A stretch of 64,000 bases of DNA, from assembly GCF_030445035.2 (NCBI RefSeq), contig NC_080694.1:76223257-76287256 (forward strand), written 5' to 3'. Origin of the DNA: Dasypus novemcinctus. Lineage: Eukaryota > Chordata > Mammalia > Cingulata > Dasypodidae. Below the pieces are notes generated by a model. The model was not told the DNA's origin and did no database searches. It saw nothing but the letters and a program-made list of their open reading frames with translations. The translations under genes were made by a program, and so were the position numbers. The number at the start of each line of letters is the position of its first letter. Within the stretch, counting starts at the first letter, position 1. Below are positions 45,690 through 56,870 of the stretch, piece by piece.

Positions 45690-48338
45690 TTTTTAATTAA
45701 AATTAGATATTTATTTTTAAAAATTACATTAAAAAATATGAGGTCCCATTCAACCCCACCGCCCCCACTCCCCACTCCCCCCACTCCCCCCACAGCAACA
45801 CTCTCTCCCATCATCATGACACATCCATTGCACCCAGTAAGTACATCTCTGAACATCACTCACCCCGTAGTCAAAGGTCCACATCATAGCCCACACTATC
45901 CCACGTTCCATCCAGTGGGCCCTGGGGGGATCTACAATGTCCCATAATTGTCCGTGAAGCACCACCCAGGACAACTCCACATCCCGAAAATGCCTCCATA
46001 TCTCATCTCTTCCTCCCATTCCCCAAACCCAGCAGCCACCATGGCTACCCTTCCCACACCCTTTCCACATTTTCTCTGTGGACATTGGATTGGTTGTGTC
46101 CATTGCACATCTATGTCAGGTGGAGGCTTAGATTCCACATGGATACTGGATGCACTCCTCCTGCTTTCAGTTGTAGACACTCTAGGCTCCATGGTGTGGT
46201 GGTTGACATTCTTCAACTCCATGTTAGCTGAGTGGGTAAGTGCAATGAATCAAAGTGTAGGAGCTGAAGTCTGTTGAGGCTCTGGGCCTGGGTGTCATAT
46301 TATCAGTCCAGAGATTCAAATCTCCTACATATATCTTAAACCCCAGCACCAACTACAATTCCAATAAAGTAGCATGCAAGTCTTGTGAGAAGAGATCCCC
46401 TCTGAGTCCAATTCCATCATGCAGAAACATCAGCTCCAAAGAAGGGCCATCTGCCATGGCAGTGAACCCCATCTGCCATGACCATAGAACCCGTGGGTCT
46501 CTTTAGCCCTCAAAAGAACCAATACCTGGGGTTGTATCTACTTTATCTGTCTCTTAGACTCTGCTCAGTTGTGCATAAGGGCATTCCTTCTGACAATCTC
46601 CAGACTCTTTTTTAGAGACTCATAGCCTTATAATCTCATTTCTCCTTTCCATTTCCCCCTTACATTAGGTCAAACAGCATTTTGAAGTCATGTTATTATA
46701 TGTAGACAGGGATATTCTGCTGATCCGTATTGAACCTTTAATTCAAGGTCATTTTCTAGTTGCATCTTCAGCTGGTATGTGGTAGTGAACCCTCGGTGCC
46801 AGGGAGGCTCATCCCCGGGTGTCATGTCCCACGCTGGGGGGAATGCACTGCATCTACATGCTGAGTTTGGCTGTGAGAGTGGCCATATTTGAGTAACATG
46901 AAGGCTGTCAGGAGGAAACTCCCAGGCACAGTGCTACTCTAGGCCTTGTTCTTATTACAGGTGTATAGGCTCAAAAGCATAGCCATTAGTATCAGGAGCC
47001 CACTGTTGGTCTCTCCTTCCTTCCTGGTTCTTGCCGTTGCACCTGGGGAACTGCTGCTGCTCCCCCAGGGTCCACGACAGTGACCCCCCAGCCAGGGGCC
47101 CAGTACCCCCCCAGCTGTTGTTTTTAATTGTTTCCACTAAGAGTATATCTAGACATTACTATATACCCTGGGCATATGCCCTGTATAACTCCCTGTCAAC
47201 CATATATATCCTGTCAATAACATCCTATATCAGTATTCCTCCACTGCCATTGTTGAACCACTCTGTGATCAAAAACTTCATGTAAAGTGAATCCCAACAT
47301 AATGTCAGCTTCACAAGAGTCTTAGATCACCGAAATTCATATATACAATATACAGTACTTCCCCAGATCCACCATAAAATCTTTTCCCTTCCACAGTGAT
47401 AATCTTTTAGCTTATTCATATCATATTTCCTGAAACTGATGTACAGATTCTGAGACGATAGCTTTCAAACAAGGTGACATCTGTGCTTACTATGTGGTCC
47501 ATACTTTAGGTTGTACAGTTTTCTAAATTTTTTAGTTATTCTATGTTTTGCCTTATGGTTTACATTATTAGTCTGTCGTCCCCCATATGTTTTTGGTGTA
47601 ATATTACATGTTTTATATTCATCCTCGTGTACTCTCACAGAATTCCTCTCTTGCTCCCATATTTACCTTGGTTCCATCCATTCCACATCCATTTTCCCCT
47701 CCCCTTAGGGCCCACAACGCCAGCCAATCTCCATTTCCCAAGAAGCCATGCCCAGAGATACTTGAAGCAGTATTCAGGACCTGACTTTCTCAACTGCCCT
47801 AATGCCCTGGGAGCCATCCTTTCTCATGAGAGATACAGTTCTCTCTATTTGATGGCTTTAGTCCTCCCCAGGATGTGGGTCCACCCCAAATCTCACTTCT
47901 TGGATCTCTTCCCAATGGTACAACCCACCTTGGCAAAATGAGCCTTCAGCTATTCCCCCAGAGTCCATCCCGCATCTGACCATACCCCCTGAGCATCCTA
48001 AACAGGTAACCCTCCTACTTATACTTTGATACAATTTTCTCAACATTTTGTTCTCAACGAACACCTGACACTCTACCATGTTCATATGTTGCCCCTCCCT
48101 CCCCCCAATTTTTGGACAATATTACCCCTCTTCCCATCCCCAGCCCCCCTCAAACCCACAAAGCCCCACCCGAAGGCAACCCCTTGCCCCCATTTTGTCC
48201 CTTCTTTGTGCTCATACTTACCGCCAGCTCATCACAGATTCCACCCCTGCAGACGTTAACTCACATCCTTCCTCCCCCCCCCTGATTTCCTGTAAGTCTC
48301 TTTTCCAGACTCTAGCTCTCTGAGGCAGCTTGCTTATT
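45690..48338 (-). other. L1-C 3'UTR, about 2.65 kb
   Basis: It is colinear with the L1-B 3'UTR apart from two deletions. A G-rich sense tract lies near 48097-48116 and at the end (about 45757-45793). No protein-like sense frame is seen. Confidence 0.82.
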
Positions 48339-51300
48339 TCATATCATTGAGGTCATGTAGTATTTGTCCTTCAGTGCCTGGGTTGCTTCACTCAACATAA
48401 GATTCTCAAGATTCATCCATGTTATCACGTGTAATTGTAGTGTATTTGTTCTTACAGCTGAGTAGTATTCCATTGTGTGTATATACCACATTTTATTGAT
48501 CCACTCATCTGTTGATGGACATTTGGATTGATTCCAACTTTTGGCGATAGTGAACAATGCTGCTATGAACATTGGTGTACATATATCGGTTTGTGTCCTT
48601 GTTTTCAGTTCTGATGGGTATATACCCAGCAGTGGTATTGCTGGGTCATATGGCAAATCTATGGTTAGTTTTTTGAGAAACCGCCAAACTGTCCTCCAGA
48701 ATGGTTGGATCCTTCTGCATTCCCACCAGCAGTGGAAGAGTGTCCCCCTTTCTTCACATCCTCTCCAGCATTTGTATTCTTCTGTTTTTTTCATAGCTAC
48801 CAATCTTATGGGAGTAAGATGTTATCTCATTGTAGTTTTGATTTGCATTTCCCTGATAGCTAGAAAATTGGAGCATTTTTTCATGTGCTTTTTAGCCATT
48901 TGTATTTCTTCTTTGGAGAAGAGTCTGTTTAAATCTTTTTCCCATTTTTTAAATGGGTTGTTTATCTTTTTGTTTTCAAGATATATGAGTTCTTTATATA
49001 TGCAAGTTATAAGTCTCTTATCAGATATATGGTTGCCAAATATTTTCTCCCACTGTGTGGGTTCCCTTTTTACTTTCTTGACAAACTCCTTTGAGGTGCA
49101 GAAGACTTTAATTTTGAGGAAGTCCCATTTATCTATTTGTTCTTTTGCTGCTCGTGCTTTTGGTGTGATATTCATGAAGCCATTTCCTATTACAAGGTCC
49201 TGTAGATGTTTCCCTACACTGCTTTCCAAGATCTTTATGGTCTTGGCTCTTATATTTAGGTCTTTGATCCATCTTGAGTTGATCTTTGTATAAGGTGTGA
49301 GATGGCAATCCTCTTTCATTCTTCTACATATGGCTATCCAGTTCTCCAGGCACCATTTGTTGAATAGGCCATTCTCTCCCAGTTGAGAGGGTTTGGTGAC
49401 TTTATCAAATATTATATGGCTATATACATGAGGTTCTATATCTGAACTTTCAATTCGATTCCATTGATCTGTGTGTCTCTCCTTATGCCAATACCATGCT
49501 GTTTTCACTACTGTAGCTTTGTAGTATGTTTTGAAGTCAGGTAGTGTGATTCCTCTAATTTCGTTTTTCTTTTTCAATATGTCCTTGGCTATTTGGGGCC
49601 TCTTTCCTTTCCAAATAAATTTCATAGTTAGTTTTTCTAGTTCCTTAAAGAAGGCTGTGTTGATTTTTATTGGGATTGCATTGAATGTGTAGATCAGTTT
49701 TGGTAGGATAGACATCTCAATAATATTCAGTCTTCCTATCCATGAACAAGGAGTATTCTTCCATTTATTTAGGTCTTCTTTGATTTCCTTGAACAGTCTT
49801 GTATAGTTCTCAGTGTATAAGATTTTTATCTCTTTAGTTAAATTTATTCCTAAGTATGTGATTTTTTAATTTACTATTGTGAATGGTATTTGTTTCTTGA
49901 TTTCCTCCTGATCTTGCTCATTATTGGTGTACAGAAATGCTACTGATTTTTGCACATTGATCGTATAACCTGCGACTTTGCTGAACTCATTTATGAGTTC
50001 TAGAAGCTTTGTTGTAGATCTCTCAGTGTTTTCTATGTATAGGATCATGTCATCTGCAAATAATGAAATTTTGACTTCTTCCCTTCCAATTTGAATGCCT
50101 TTTATATCTGGTTCTTGTCTTAGTGCTCGAGCAAGTACTTCCAAGACAATGTTAAATAGGAGCGGAGACAATGGGCATCCTTGTCTTGTTCCTGAGTTTA
50201 GAGGGAAGGATTTTAGGATTTCGCCATTGTAAACAATGTTGGCTGTAGGTTTTTCATATATTCTCTTTATCATGTTCAAAAAGTTTCCTTGTATTCCGAT
50301 CTTTTGGAGTGTTTTTATCAAGAAGGGGTGCTGTATTTTGCCAAATGCCTTTTCTGCATCTATAGATATAATCATGTGATTTTTTTCCTTCAATCTGTTT
50401 ATATGGTGTATCACATTGATTGATTTTCTTATGTTGAACCATCCTTGCATACCTGGAATAAATCCCACTTGGTCATGGTGTATAATTTGTTTAATGTGTT
50501 GTTGAATACGATTAGCAAGTATTTTGTTAAGTATTTTTGCGTCTAGGTTCATTAGAGAAATTGGTCTCTAATTTTCCTTTCTTGTGGTGTCTTTGTTTGT
50601 CTTTGGTACTAGGATAATGTTGGCATCATAGAAGGAGTTCTGCAATGTTTCTTCTGTTTTGGTTTTTTGGAATAGTTTCAACAGGATTGGTGTTATTTCT
50701 TTCCGGAATGTTTTGTAGAATTCACCTGTGAAGCCGTCTGGCCCTGGGCTCTTCTTAGTTGGGAGATTTTTAATGACTGATTCTACCTCTTTGCTTATGA
50801 TTGGTTTGTTAATATCATCAATTTCTTCTTTCATCAATATGGGCTGCTTATGTGTTTCCAGGAATTTGTCCAGTTCCTCTAAATTGTCATTTTTTGTTGG
50901 AATATAGTTTTTCAAAGTATCCTCTTATGATAGTCTTTATTTCTGTGGGGTCAGTGGTGATATCACCTTTCTCATTTCTTATTTTGTGTATTTGCATCTT
51001 TTCTCTTTTTTTCTTTGTTAGTCTCGCTAAAGGTTTGTCAATTTTTTTGTTCTTCTCACAAAATCAGCTTTTGGTCTTGTTTATTTTTTCAAGTGCTTTC
51101 TTATTTTCTATTTCATTTAGTTCTGGTCTTATCTTTGTTATTTCCTTCCTTCTTCTTCCTGTTTGGTTACTTTGTTGTTGTTTTTCTAATTCCGTCAAAA
51201 GTGCAGTTAGTTCTTCAAATTTCGCTCTTTCTTCTTTATTGATATGTGAATTTATGGCTATAAATTTCCCTCTCAGTACTGCTTTTGCTGCATCCTATAA

Positions 51301-52159
51301 ATTTTGGTATGTTGTGTTATCATTATCATTTGTTTCGAGGTAGTCATTGATTTCTTTTGTGATTTCCTCTTTGACCCACTGTTTTACTAAGTGTGTGCTG
51401 TTTAATTTCCAAATTTTGGTGTGTAGTCTGGGCCTCCATCCCTTGCGAATTTCCAACTTCACTCCACTGTGGTCAGAGATATTGTTTTGTATGATTTCGA
51501 TCTTTCTGAATTCATTAAGCCTTTCTTTGTGGCCTAGCATATGGTCTATCTTGGAGAATGTTCCATGTGCGCTTGAGAAAAATGTATATCCTGCTGTGTT
51601 TGGGTGTAATGATCTATATATGTCTATTAGATCCAGCTCTTCCAATATACTGTTCAAATGTTTTGTTTCTTTAGTGATTCTTTGTTGAGATGTTCTGTCC
51701 AGAGTTGATAGTGGTGTATTAAAATCCCCCACTGTAATTGTAGACGCATCTATTTTTTCACTTAGTTTTTCCAGCGTTTGTCTCACGTATTTAGAGGCAC
51801 CCTTGTTAGGAGCATAAATATTTATGATCGTTTGGTCTTCTTGACAGATTGTCCCTTTCACTAAAATGTAGTATCCTTCTTTGTCTCTCACAATTGTTTT
51901 GCATTTAAAGTGTATTTTGTCTGATATTATTATAGCTACTCCTGCCTTTTTTTGGTTGTTGTTTGCTTGTATGAATTTTTTCCAGCCATTTACTTTCAAT
52001 CTTCATGCGTCTCTGGGTCTAAGATGTGTCTGTTGTAGACAGCATATAGATGGGTCATATTTCCTTATCCAGTGTCCCAGTCTGGATAAATATCCCAGGT
52101 GAGTTTAATCCATTGACATTCAGTGTTATTACGTTCAGAGAATTATTTGTGGTAGCCAT
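48339..52159 (-). pseudogene. L1-C ORF2, one frameshift and several stops
   Basis: ORF2p is the endonuclease/reverse transcriptase of L1. The start MATTNNS is at 52159, 80 bases after ORF1. A one-base insertion near 52085 shifts the endonuclease frame. The remaining endonuclease holds GDFNTPLS and SDHSGVKLEI. TGG-to-stop changes lie at 51295-51297 (TAG) and about 51067 (TGA). A further shift precedes 50915. From 50915 to the natural stop at 48339-48341 a single frame holds RT with TRQGCPLSP and FADD (about 50049-50060). It is broken only by TAG 50568-50570, TAA 49866-49868 and TAA 48822-48824. The last 154 codons, with the CWRGC...HCWWEC Cys-rich motif, are open. Confidence 0.9.
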
Positions 52160-52239
52160 ATTTTGGTTGGATTTGTGTTTGTTATATTTTGTTTGTATTA
52201 TTTTATTTTCCTCTTCTATTTTTGTCTTTTTTGTTGCTC

Positions 52240-53211
52240 TTACACTCTCCTCCATCTCTGACTGTCCTGTTTTTTCCTTTCTTCCTGCAGAACTCCCTTA
52301 AGAATTTCTTGAAGGGGAGGTTTCTTTTTGATATACTCTTTCAATTTCTGTTTATCTGTGAATATTTTGAACTCTCCATCATTTTTGAATGTTAGTTTAG
52401 CTGGATAGAGTATTCTTGGTTGGACATTTTTTTCCTTTAGTACCTTGACTATATCATACCACTGCCTTCTTGCCTCCATGGTTTCAGATGAGAAATCAGC
52501 ACTTAATCTTATGGAGTTTCCCTTGTATGTGATGGTTTTCTTTTCTCTTGCTGCTTTTAGAATTTTCTCTTTGTCTTGAGCATTGGATAATTTGACAAGT
52601 ATATGTCTTGGGGTGGGCCTGTTGGGGTTTATGACCAGTGGAGTGCGCTGTGCTTCTTGGATATGTACATCTGTCTCTTTCAGTAGATTTGGGAAGTTTT
52701 CAGTCATTATTTCCTGCAACACTCCTTCTGACCCCTTTCCCTTCTCTTCTCCTTCTGGAATGCCTATAATACGTATGTTTGAGCATTTTGCATTATCATT
52801 CAGGTCCCTAAGTCCTATCTGGATTTTTTCTACCTTTTTATTGACCACTTCTACTATCTGTTTGATTTCCAATGCACTGTCTTCCACATCACTAATTCTC
52901 TGCTCTGCCTCTTCTAGTCTGCTGATATTTGCTGCAAGTGTATTTTTGATTTCTTGAATTGTGGTGTTCATTTCCTTCATATCTGTTATTTTTTTGTGCA
53001 TGTCTGCAATTTCCCCTCCAAGTGTTGTCTTCATGTTGTTAACCTCTTTCATTACTTCATCAAATTTGTCGGTTACAAATGTTCTGAGATCTTTCATTGC
53101 TTGTGCGAAGTTCTGCTCCCCTTCCTGATTTTTAGTTTGTTCATTGGATTCAGCCATGTTTTCCTGATTACTGGTTTGGTTTGTAGATTTTTGTTGCTGT
53201 CTTGTCATCAT
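52240..53211 (-). CDS. L1-C ORF1 protein, intact 323 aa
   Basis: ORF1p is the L1 nucleic-acid chaperone: a coiled-coil trimer that packages L1 RNA in cytoplasmic particles. The frame is open from ATG at 53209-53211 to TAA at 52240-52242. Layout: polar Gln/Asn-rich head (1-35); predicted coiled coil (about 40-135, heptad-like, including IKNTLAANISRLEEAEQRI); RRM (about 143-235, NIRIIGIPEG then TPRHILVKLS); C-terminal domain (about 236-305, RLSADFSSETMEARRQW with the conserved Arg pair at 248-249, then PAKLTF and FTDKQKLKEY). Length is close to human ORF1p (338 aa), with a shorter, different N-terminus. It is the only intact transposon reading frame here. Its own ORF2 is dead, so it is a fossil unless expressed alone. 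Confidence 0.93.
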   Translation of the reverse strand: MMTRQQQKSTNQTSNQENMAESNEQTKNQEGEQNFAQAMKDLRTFVTDKFDEVMKEVNNMKTTLGGEIADMHKKITDMKEMNTTIQEIKNTLAANISRLEEAEQRISDVEDSALEIKQIVEVVNKKVEKIQIGLRDLNDNAKCSNIRIIGIPEGEEKGKGSEGVLQEIMTENFPNLLKETDVHIQEAQRTPLVINPNRPTPRHILVKLSNAQDKEKILKAAREKKTITYKGNSIRLSADFSSETMEARRQWYDIVKVLKEKNVQPRILYPAKLTFKNDGEFKIFTDKQKLKEYIKKKPPLQEILKGVLQEERKKQDSQRWRRV

Positions 53212-54278
53212 TTTACCTTGACGGGTTTAATCAGTTCCTTAGCTTCTTTGTCTTGTCTTGAAGATTAATTAGCTGTTGTTTTTGCGTAAGTGTTATATCT
53301 TCTCTTTGTCACTTTGTTCTTCCTATTCCAATTTCTTATTGCTGGTTAAGTTCACTTTAAAGGAAATTATTAGTGCTGGGGAAAGGCAATTGTGTAAGGA
53401 AGGAAAAAGTGTAAAGTAGTATTGGTGATATATGTTAACAAAGCATCAATATGAGTTCTGGGAGGATGGAGGTTAGATCATGTAAATTGTGTAGAGTTAT
53501 AGTAGTAGGAAAGTACCTATAATGAGGTAGATGACTGAATATGGGAGGGATATGGTACGTACTAAGAAGAAGCTATTGTTTTCATGAGAGAGGGAAAGAG
53601 AAAAGAAAGGTAATAGTTTCAAGGGTGGATACCAGATGGAAGACTAAACAAAGGTATTAGAAATTAAGAGTTAGACACTTTGTGGATCAAAGAAAGTGAG
53701 GTGGAATGTAGGAGAGATAGCAGATGGTGGAGGATATCAAGTTGTAGGGGAAAGGAGATAGTGTAGATAGCCTAAATCTATTCACAGAGAAATGAGGCAG
53801 TGGAGGATGAGGAAACCCAGCAAATGTGAGGTGTTTCCTGCAGGACCAATTGTATTGTTAAGATAAAATAGAATAAGAAGAAGATCAGGGACAAGAAAGA
53901 GAGGATTTAAAAAAAAAAAAGAAAAAGAGACTTTGGGGGATACGCTGGGAGAAAAGACTAGGGGATAATGCAATGCCAGGAATCAGAACATTAAAATACT
54001 AGAATAAAAAAAATAGAAATAGAATAAAAATAAAAACAAAACAAAATAAAACAAAGAAGAAAAAACACAAATGTTGAGGACTAGGACATTCAAGGACCTC
54101 AGATGAACCTCAGGGCATGGTGGATTCAGGGATGGACAGTCTGAGGTATTGAGGCCTCAAGAGGTGTGAGTCTCTGGCGTGTGGGCCACCAGAGTGCAGG
54201 GAACTCGGACCTGGCAACCTCGAGTCCAGATAACAGAAATCCTGGGAGCACCACAGTGCATCACAGCCTTCAGGGATC

Positions 54279-54849
54279 CCCACAGCTGGGTGCCAGCCCT
54301 ATGGGTGAGGTCTCATCCACAAGCTCTATCCTGTGTTCTGTGTCCTACAATTCACTCACTTACTAGGGTCTATTATGTGGGTATATCACCAATTGACTTC
54401 AGGAACCCTCCCACCCTGTGGTCCCCGGGAACGTCCACCTGGGGGCTCCTCTAGGCTGCTGCCAATTTAATGACTCAGATCAAATATCCAGGTCTGGTGG
54501 AGGGGCTCCAGCCAGAAACGCTAATAACAGAGTCCAAACCCGAAATTCCCACGCTTCGCAAAATATTCCCCTAATCACCTTCCAAACGTCTGCCACCCCG
54601 TGAGACCCTCGTAGCGTCTCTTTGTTGCTATCACTTTGAGACTCCTGTAGGTCAGCAGCCGGGCTTGGGGGGGGGCGTGGCTCTAGGCGGAAATGCTATT
54701 GTTTGTGTCCGCAATAAAAAATTACCCCCGCTTTGCCCTAAAACCCCCGTCTGTCTGCCCAAATGGGTCTGCAAGCACCTCCCTTCCCACCAACTTCCCA
54801 ATAGGCTGCCCAGGGCCCACAAACTCCCCAGTACTGCAGAGGCTCCAAA
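54279..54849 (-). repeat. Tandem ~190-bp units in L1-C 5'UTR, array cut short
   Basis: Three units (about 54279-54471, 54472-54641, 54642-54849) align with the first three of L1-B. The fourth unit and the YY1-like terminus are absent, replaced by the GC-rich segment. Confidence 0.65.
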
Positions 54850-54977
54850 ATAACAAAAAATAAAAAACAAAAAAACAAAAATACAAAGAACAGAAACCCC
54901 GCCGCCGGGCTCGGCCCAGCTCCCCCGGCCACCGCAGCTCGGCCCGGCTCTGCCCGCCACCCCGGCTCGGCCCGGCC
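54850..54977 (-). repeat. CpG-dense module with 28-bp tandem repeat at L1-C 5' end
   Basis: L1 homology stops at about 54850. The next ~47 bases are A-rich on + (mostly a with single c/t), and 54897-54977 is GC-rich with 12 CpGs. Units starting gctcggccc lie at 54909, 54937 and 54965, exactly 28 bases apart (about 2.5 copies). At 54978 the host L1-A resumes. The module is absent from the other L1 5' ends here. It may be an acquired 5'UTR/promoter, or sequence added by template switching at integration. Confidence 0.65.
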
Positions 54978-55797
54978 AAGTTTCCTGGATAGAGTGTTTT
55001 GGGCTGGAATATTTTTTTCTTTTATTACCTAGACAATTTATTCCATTGCTTTCTTGTCTCCATGGTTTCAGATGAGAAATCAGAACTTAATTTAATTGAG
55101 CTTCCGTTTTATGTGATGGTTCTCTTTTCTCTTTCTGCCTTCATTATTTACTCTTTGTCTTGCGCATTGAATAATTTGACAAGTATATGTCTTGGGGTAG
55201 GTCAGTTGGGATTTATGCTGTTTGGGGTATGTTGAACTTCCTAGACATGGACATCCATCTTCCTCAATAGGTTTGTGAAGTTTTGGGCCATTATTTCCTC
55301 AACACCCCTTCCATTCACTTGCCCTTCTCTTCTCCTTCTGGGATGCCTATAATGCATATGTTTGTGCATTTTGAGTTGTCATTCAAATCCCTAAGTCCCA
55401 CCTGGATTTTTTCTGTCTATCTACCAATTCTTCTATTTGATTTCAGACATACTGTTTTCCATATCACTAATTTTTTCCTCTGCCTCTTCAAATATGCTGT
55501 TATTTGCTGAGAATGTATTTTTGATTTCTTGGATTGTGCCATTCTTTACCATCATATCTGTTATATTTTTATGTATGTTCCCATTTTCTTTGGTATGTTC
55601 TCCAAGTGTTTTTTTCAATATCTTATTCTCTTCCTTCATTTCATTAAGTTGGCCCATGATCTTTGCTTGGAGGTATTTTATTAGTTGTTCAGTGTTCTGT
55701 TCCTCTTCCTGGTTTTTAGTTTGTTGACTAAATTGTGACATGTTTTCCTGATTATTGGTATGATTTATAATTTTTTACTGCTGTCTGGTCATCATTT
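54978..55797 (-). pseudogene. L1-A ORF1 fragment
   Basis: Minus-strand pieces match the ORF1 of L1-C: an NQEEEQN head block at 55690-55720, coiled-coil blocks, and the C-terminal part near 55200. The extreme C-terminus is absent, lost at the L1-C junction. Several stops and shifts are present. Confidence 0.75.
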
Positions 55798-56116
55798 TAT
55801 CTTGATGAATTTGTTCAGTTGACTATCGTCTCCATCTAGTTTCAGGTTTATTTAGGTGCAGTTTGTGTGTGTGTGTTGTCTTCATTTACACTTTGTCCTT
55901 CTTATTCTCTTTCTTTGTTGTCTAAGTTCCCTTGAAGGAAAAAAAAATATCAGGGCCGTGGAAAGCCAAAGAAGTAAGAAAAGAAAAAATATAATAGTAG
56001 TACTGATAGTGATTTTTACCACAAGATCTATATATGACCTAGGAGAATAAATATTAAACTCATGTACATGGTGTAGATTTACAGGAGTAAAAAAGTTGAG
56101 TATGAATACTAAGGCC

Positions 56117-56256
56117 AGGGTTCAAAGAGCAGTGGGTTTAAGGAATCTGGGTTCAGGGAATGTGGGCTCAAGGAACACAGGGTTCAGGAATTGAGGAGTT
56201 TGAAGAATATGTTTTCATGGATCATGGGTTTGAGCGATCCAAGGCTCAGGGAACAC
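56117..56256 (-). repeat. Short tandem repeat (15-17 bp unit) in L1-A 5'UTR
   Basis: Variants of gggttcaaggaaca recur about eight times (for example near 56117, 56132, 56149, 56164, 56180 and 56240). This is the only tandem structure in the L1-A 5'UTR. Confidence 0.55.
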
Positions 56257-56525
56257 TGTGATGCATCCAGTGTTGGTCAGGTAATGCTGAGGCCACCAAC
56301 CCTAGTGGAAGGATCTAGCCTTTCCACAGCTTCAGGCACAAGTGCCAGAATTCCATGGATTTGCCTTGAGCAATCACTCTTTTGTCGCACACTCTCCCAA
56401 TCGATGTCTAGAAGCCTCCTGCTTTGTGGGTTTCCAAAACCACTAACTCAGGTAGGCTTTTGTCCACACTCAACTGCTTTTTTTTTTTTTGTAGAACAGA
56501 TGATGAAGGTTCACTTACTCTGATG

Positions 56526-56533
56526 CCATCTTG
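56526..56533 (-). promoter_or_regulatory. YY1-like CAAGATGG motif at the 5' end of L1-A
   Basis: Sense-strand CAAGATGG lies about 12-20 bases inside the element's 5' end, as in L1-B and the 1-2187 element. Confidence 0.5.
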
Positions 56534-56545
56534 CACCACCTCCCT

Positions 56546-56739
56546 CAATATAATTTTTTTAAAAAATTCAGATTACCAGAAAATGTTATACAAAAAATAT
56601 GAGAGATTCCTATATGTCCGACTCCCCACATCTCTCATCCTTCCCAAATGAACAACAACTAAAATTAGTGTGGCACATTCATTGCAATTGAGATGAAACA
56701 TTTTAAATGGTGAAATAAATTGACAACAAAATTTATATC
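56546..56739 (-). mobile_element. 5'-truncated L1 3' end, old
   Basis: About 150 bp resemble, in minus orientation, the 3' tail seen at 57290-57420 (the caatgaatgtgccacac landmark and ATGTAACATT-like end). Confidence 0.5.
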
Positions 56740-56870
56740 ATTCTTTCAAGTTTTGCTTCAGAACAGTCTATTCAACAAATTTGGTTAAGAGAACTGAATA
56801 TCCATAGACAAAAGAAAGAATGAGGTCCCCTATATCATACCTTAAACAAAAACTCAATAAAAATGGATCC

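Larger units (their letters stand above)
45681..54977 (-). mobile_element. L1-C: near full-length L1 (about 9.3 kb) nested in L1-A, atypical 5' end
   Basis: Order on the minus strand: GC-rich 5' module 54977-54850, 5'UTR to 53212, intact ORF1 53211-52240, disrupted ORF2 52159-48339, 3'UTR 48338 to about 45690. Relative to L1-B the 3'UTR lacks about 120 bp near 47310 and about 75 bp near 46066. No target duplication is visible, and about 120 bp of L1-A seem to be missing between the two flanks. The 3' boundary is approximate because both sides are T-rich. Confidence 0.88.
32986..56545 (-). mobile_element. L1-A: old minus-strand L1, split by two later L1 insertions
   Basis: Three separated pieces form one element in consistent order. 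32986-34118 is ORF2 (reverse transcriptase and beyond). 43862 to about 45680 is the rest of ORF2 back to its start. 54978-56545 is the ORF1 C-terminal part through the 5'UTR, ending at a CAAGATGG-like terminus (56526-56533). L1-B interrupts the reverse transcriptase region and L1-C interrupts the ORF1 C-terminal region. Reading frames are broken throughout. Its 5'UTR is only about 750 bp and lacks the four-unit array of the younger copies. Confidence 0.85.

Noticed and set aside
48541..49293. 250-codon open frame on the + strand
   Set aside because: It lies exactly antisense to the ORF2 C-terminal half of L1-C; the protein has no family features and the equivalent in L1-B is broken. It is a by-product of the codon bias of ORF2.
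32986..56545. L1-B and L1-C as a segmental duplication of one insertion
   Set aside because: Their flanks within L1-A are different (reverse transcriptase region against ORF1 region), the 5' ends differ, and only L1-B has a target duplication, so they are separate insertions.
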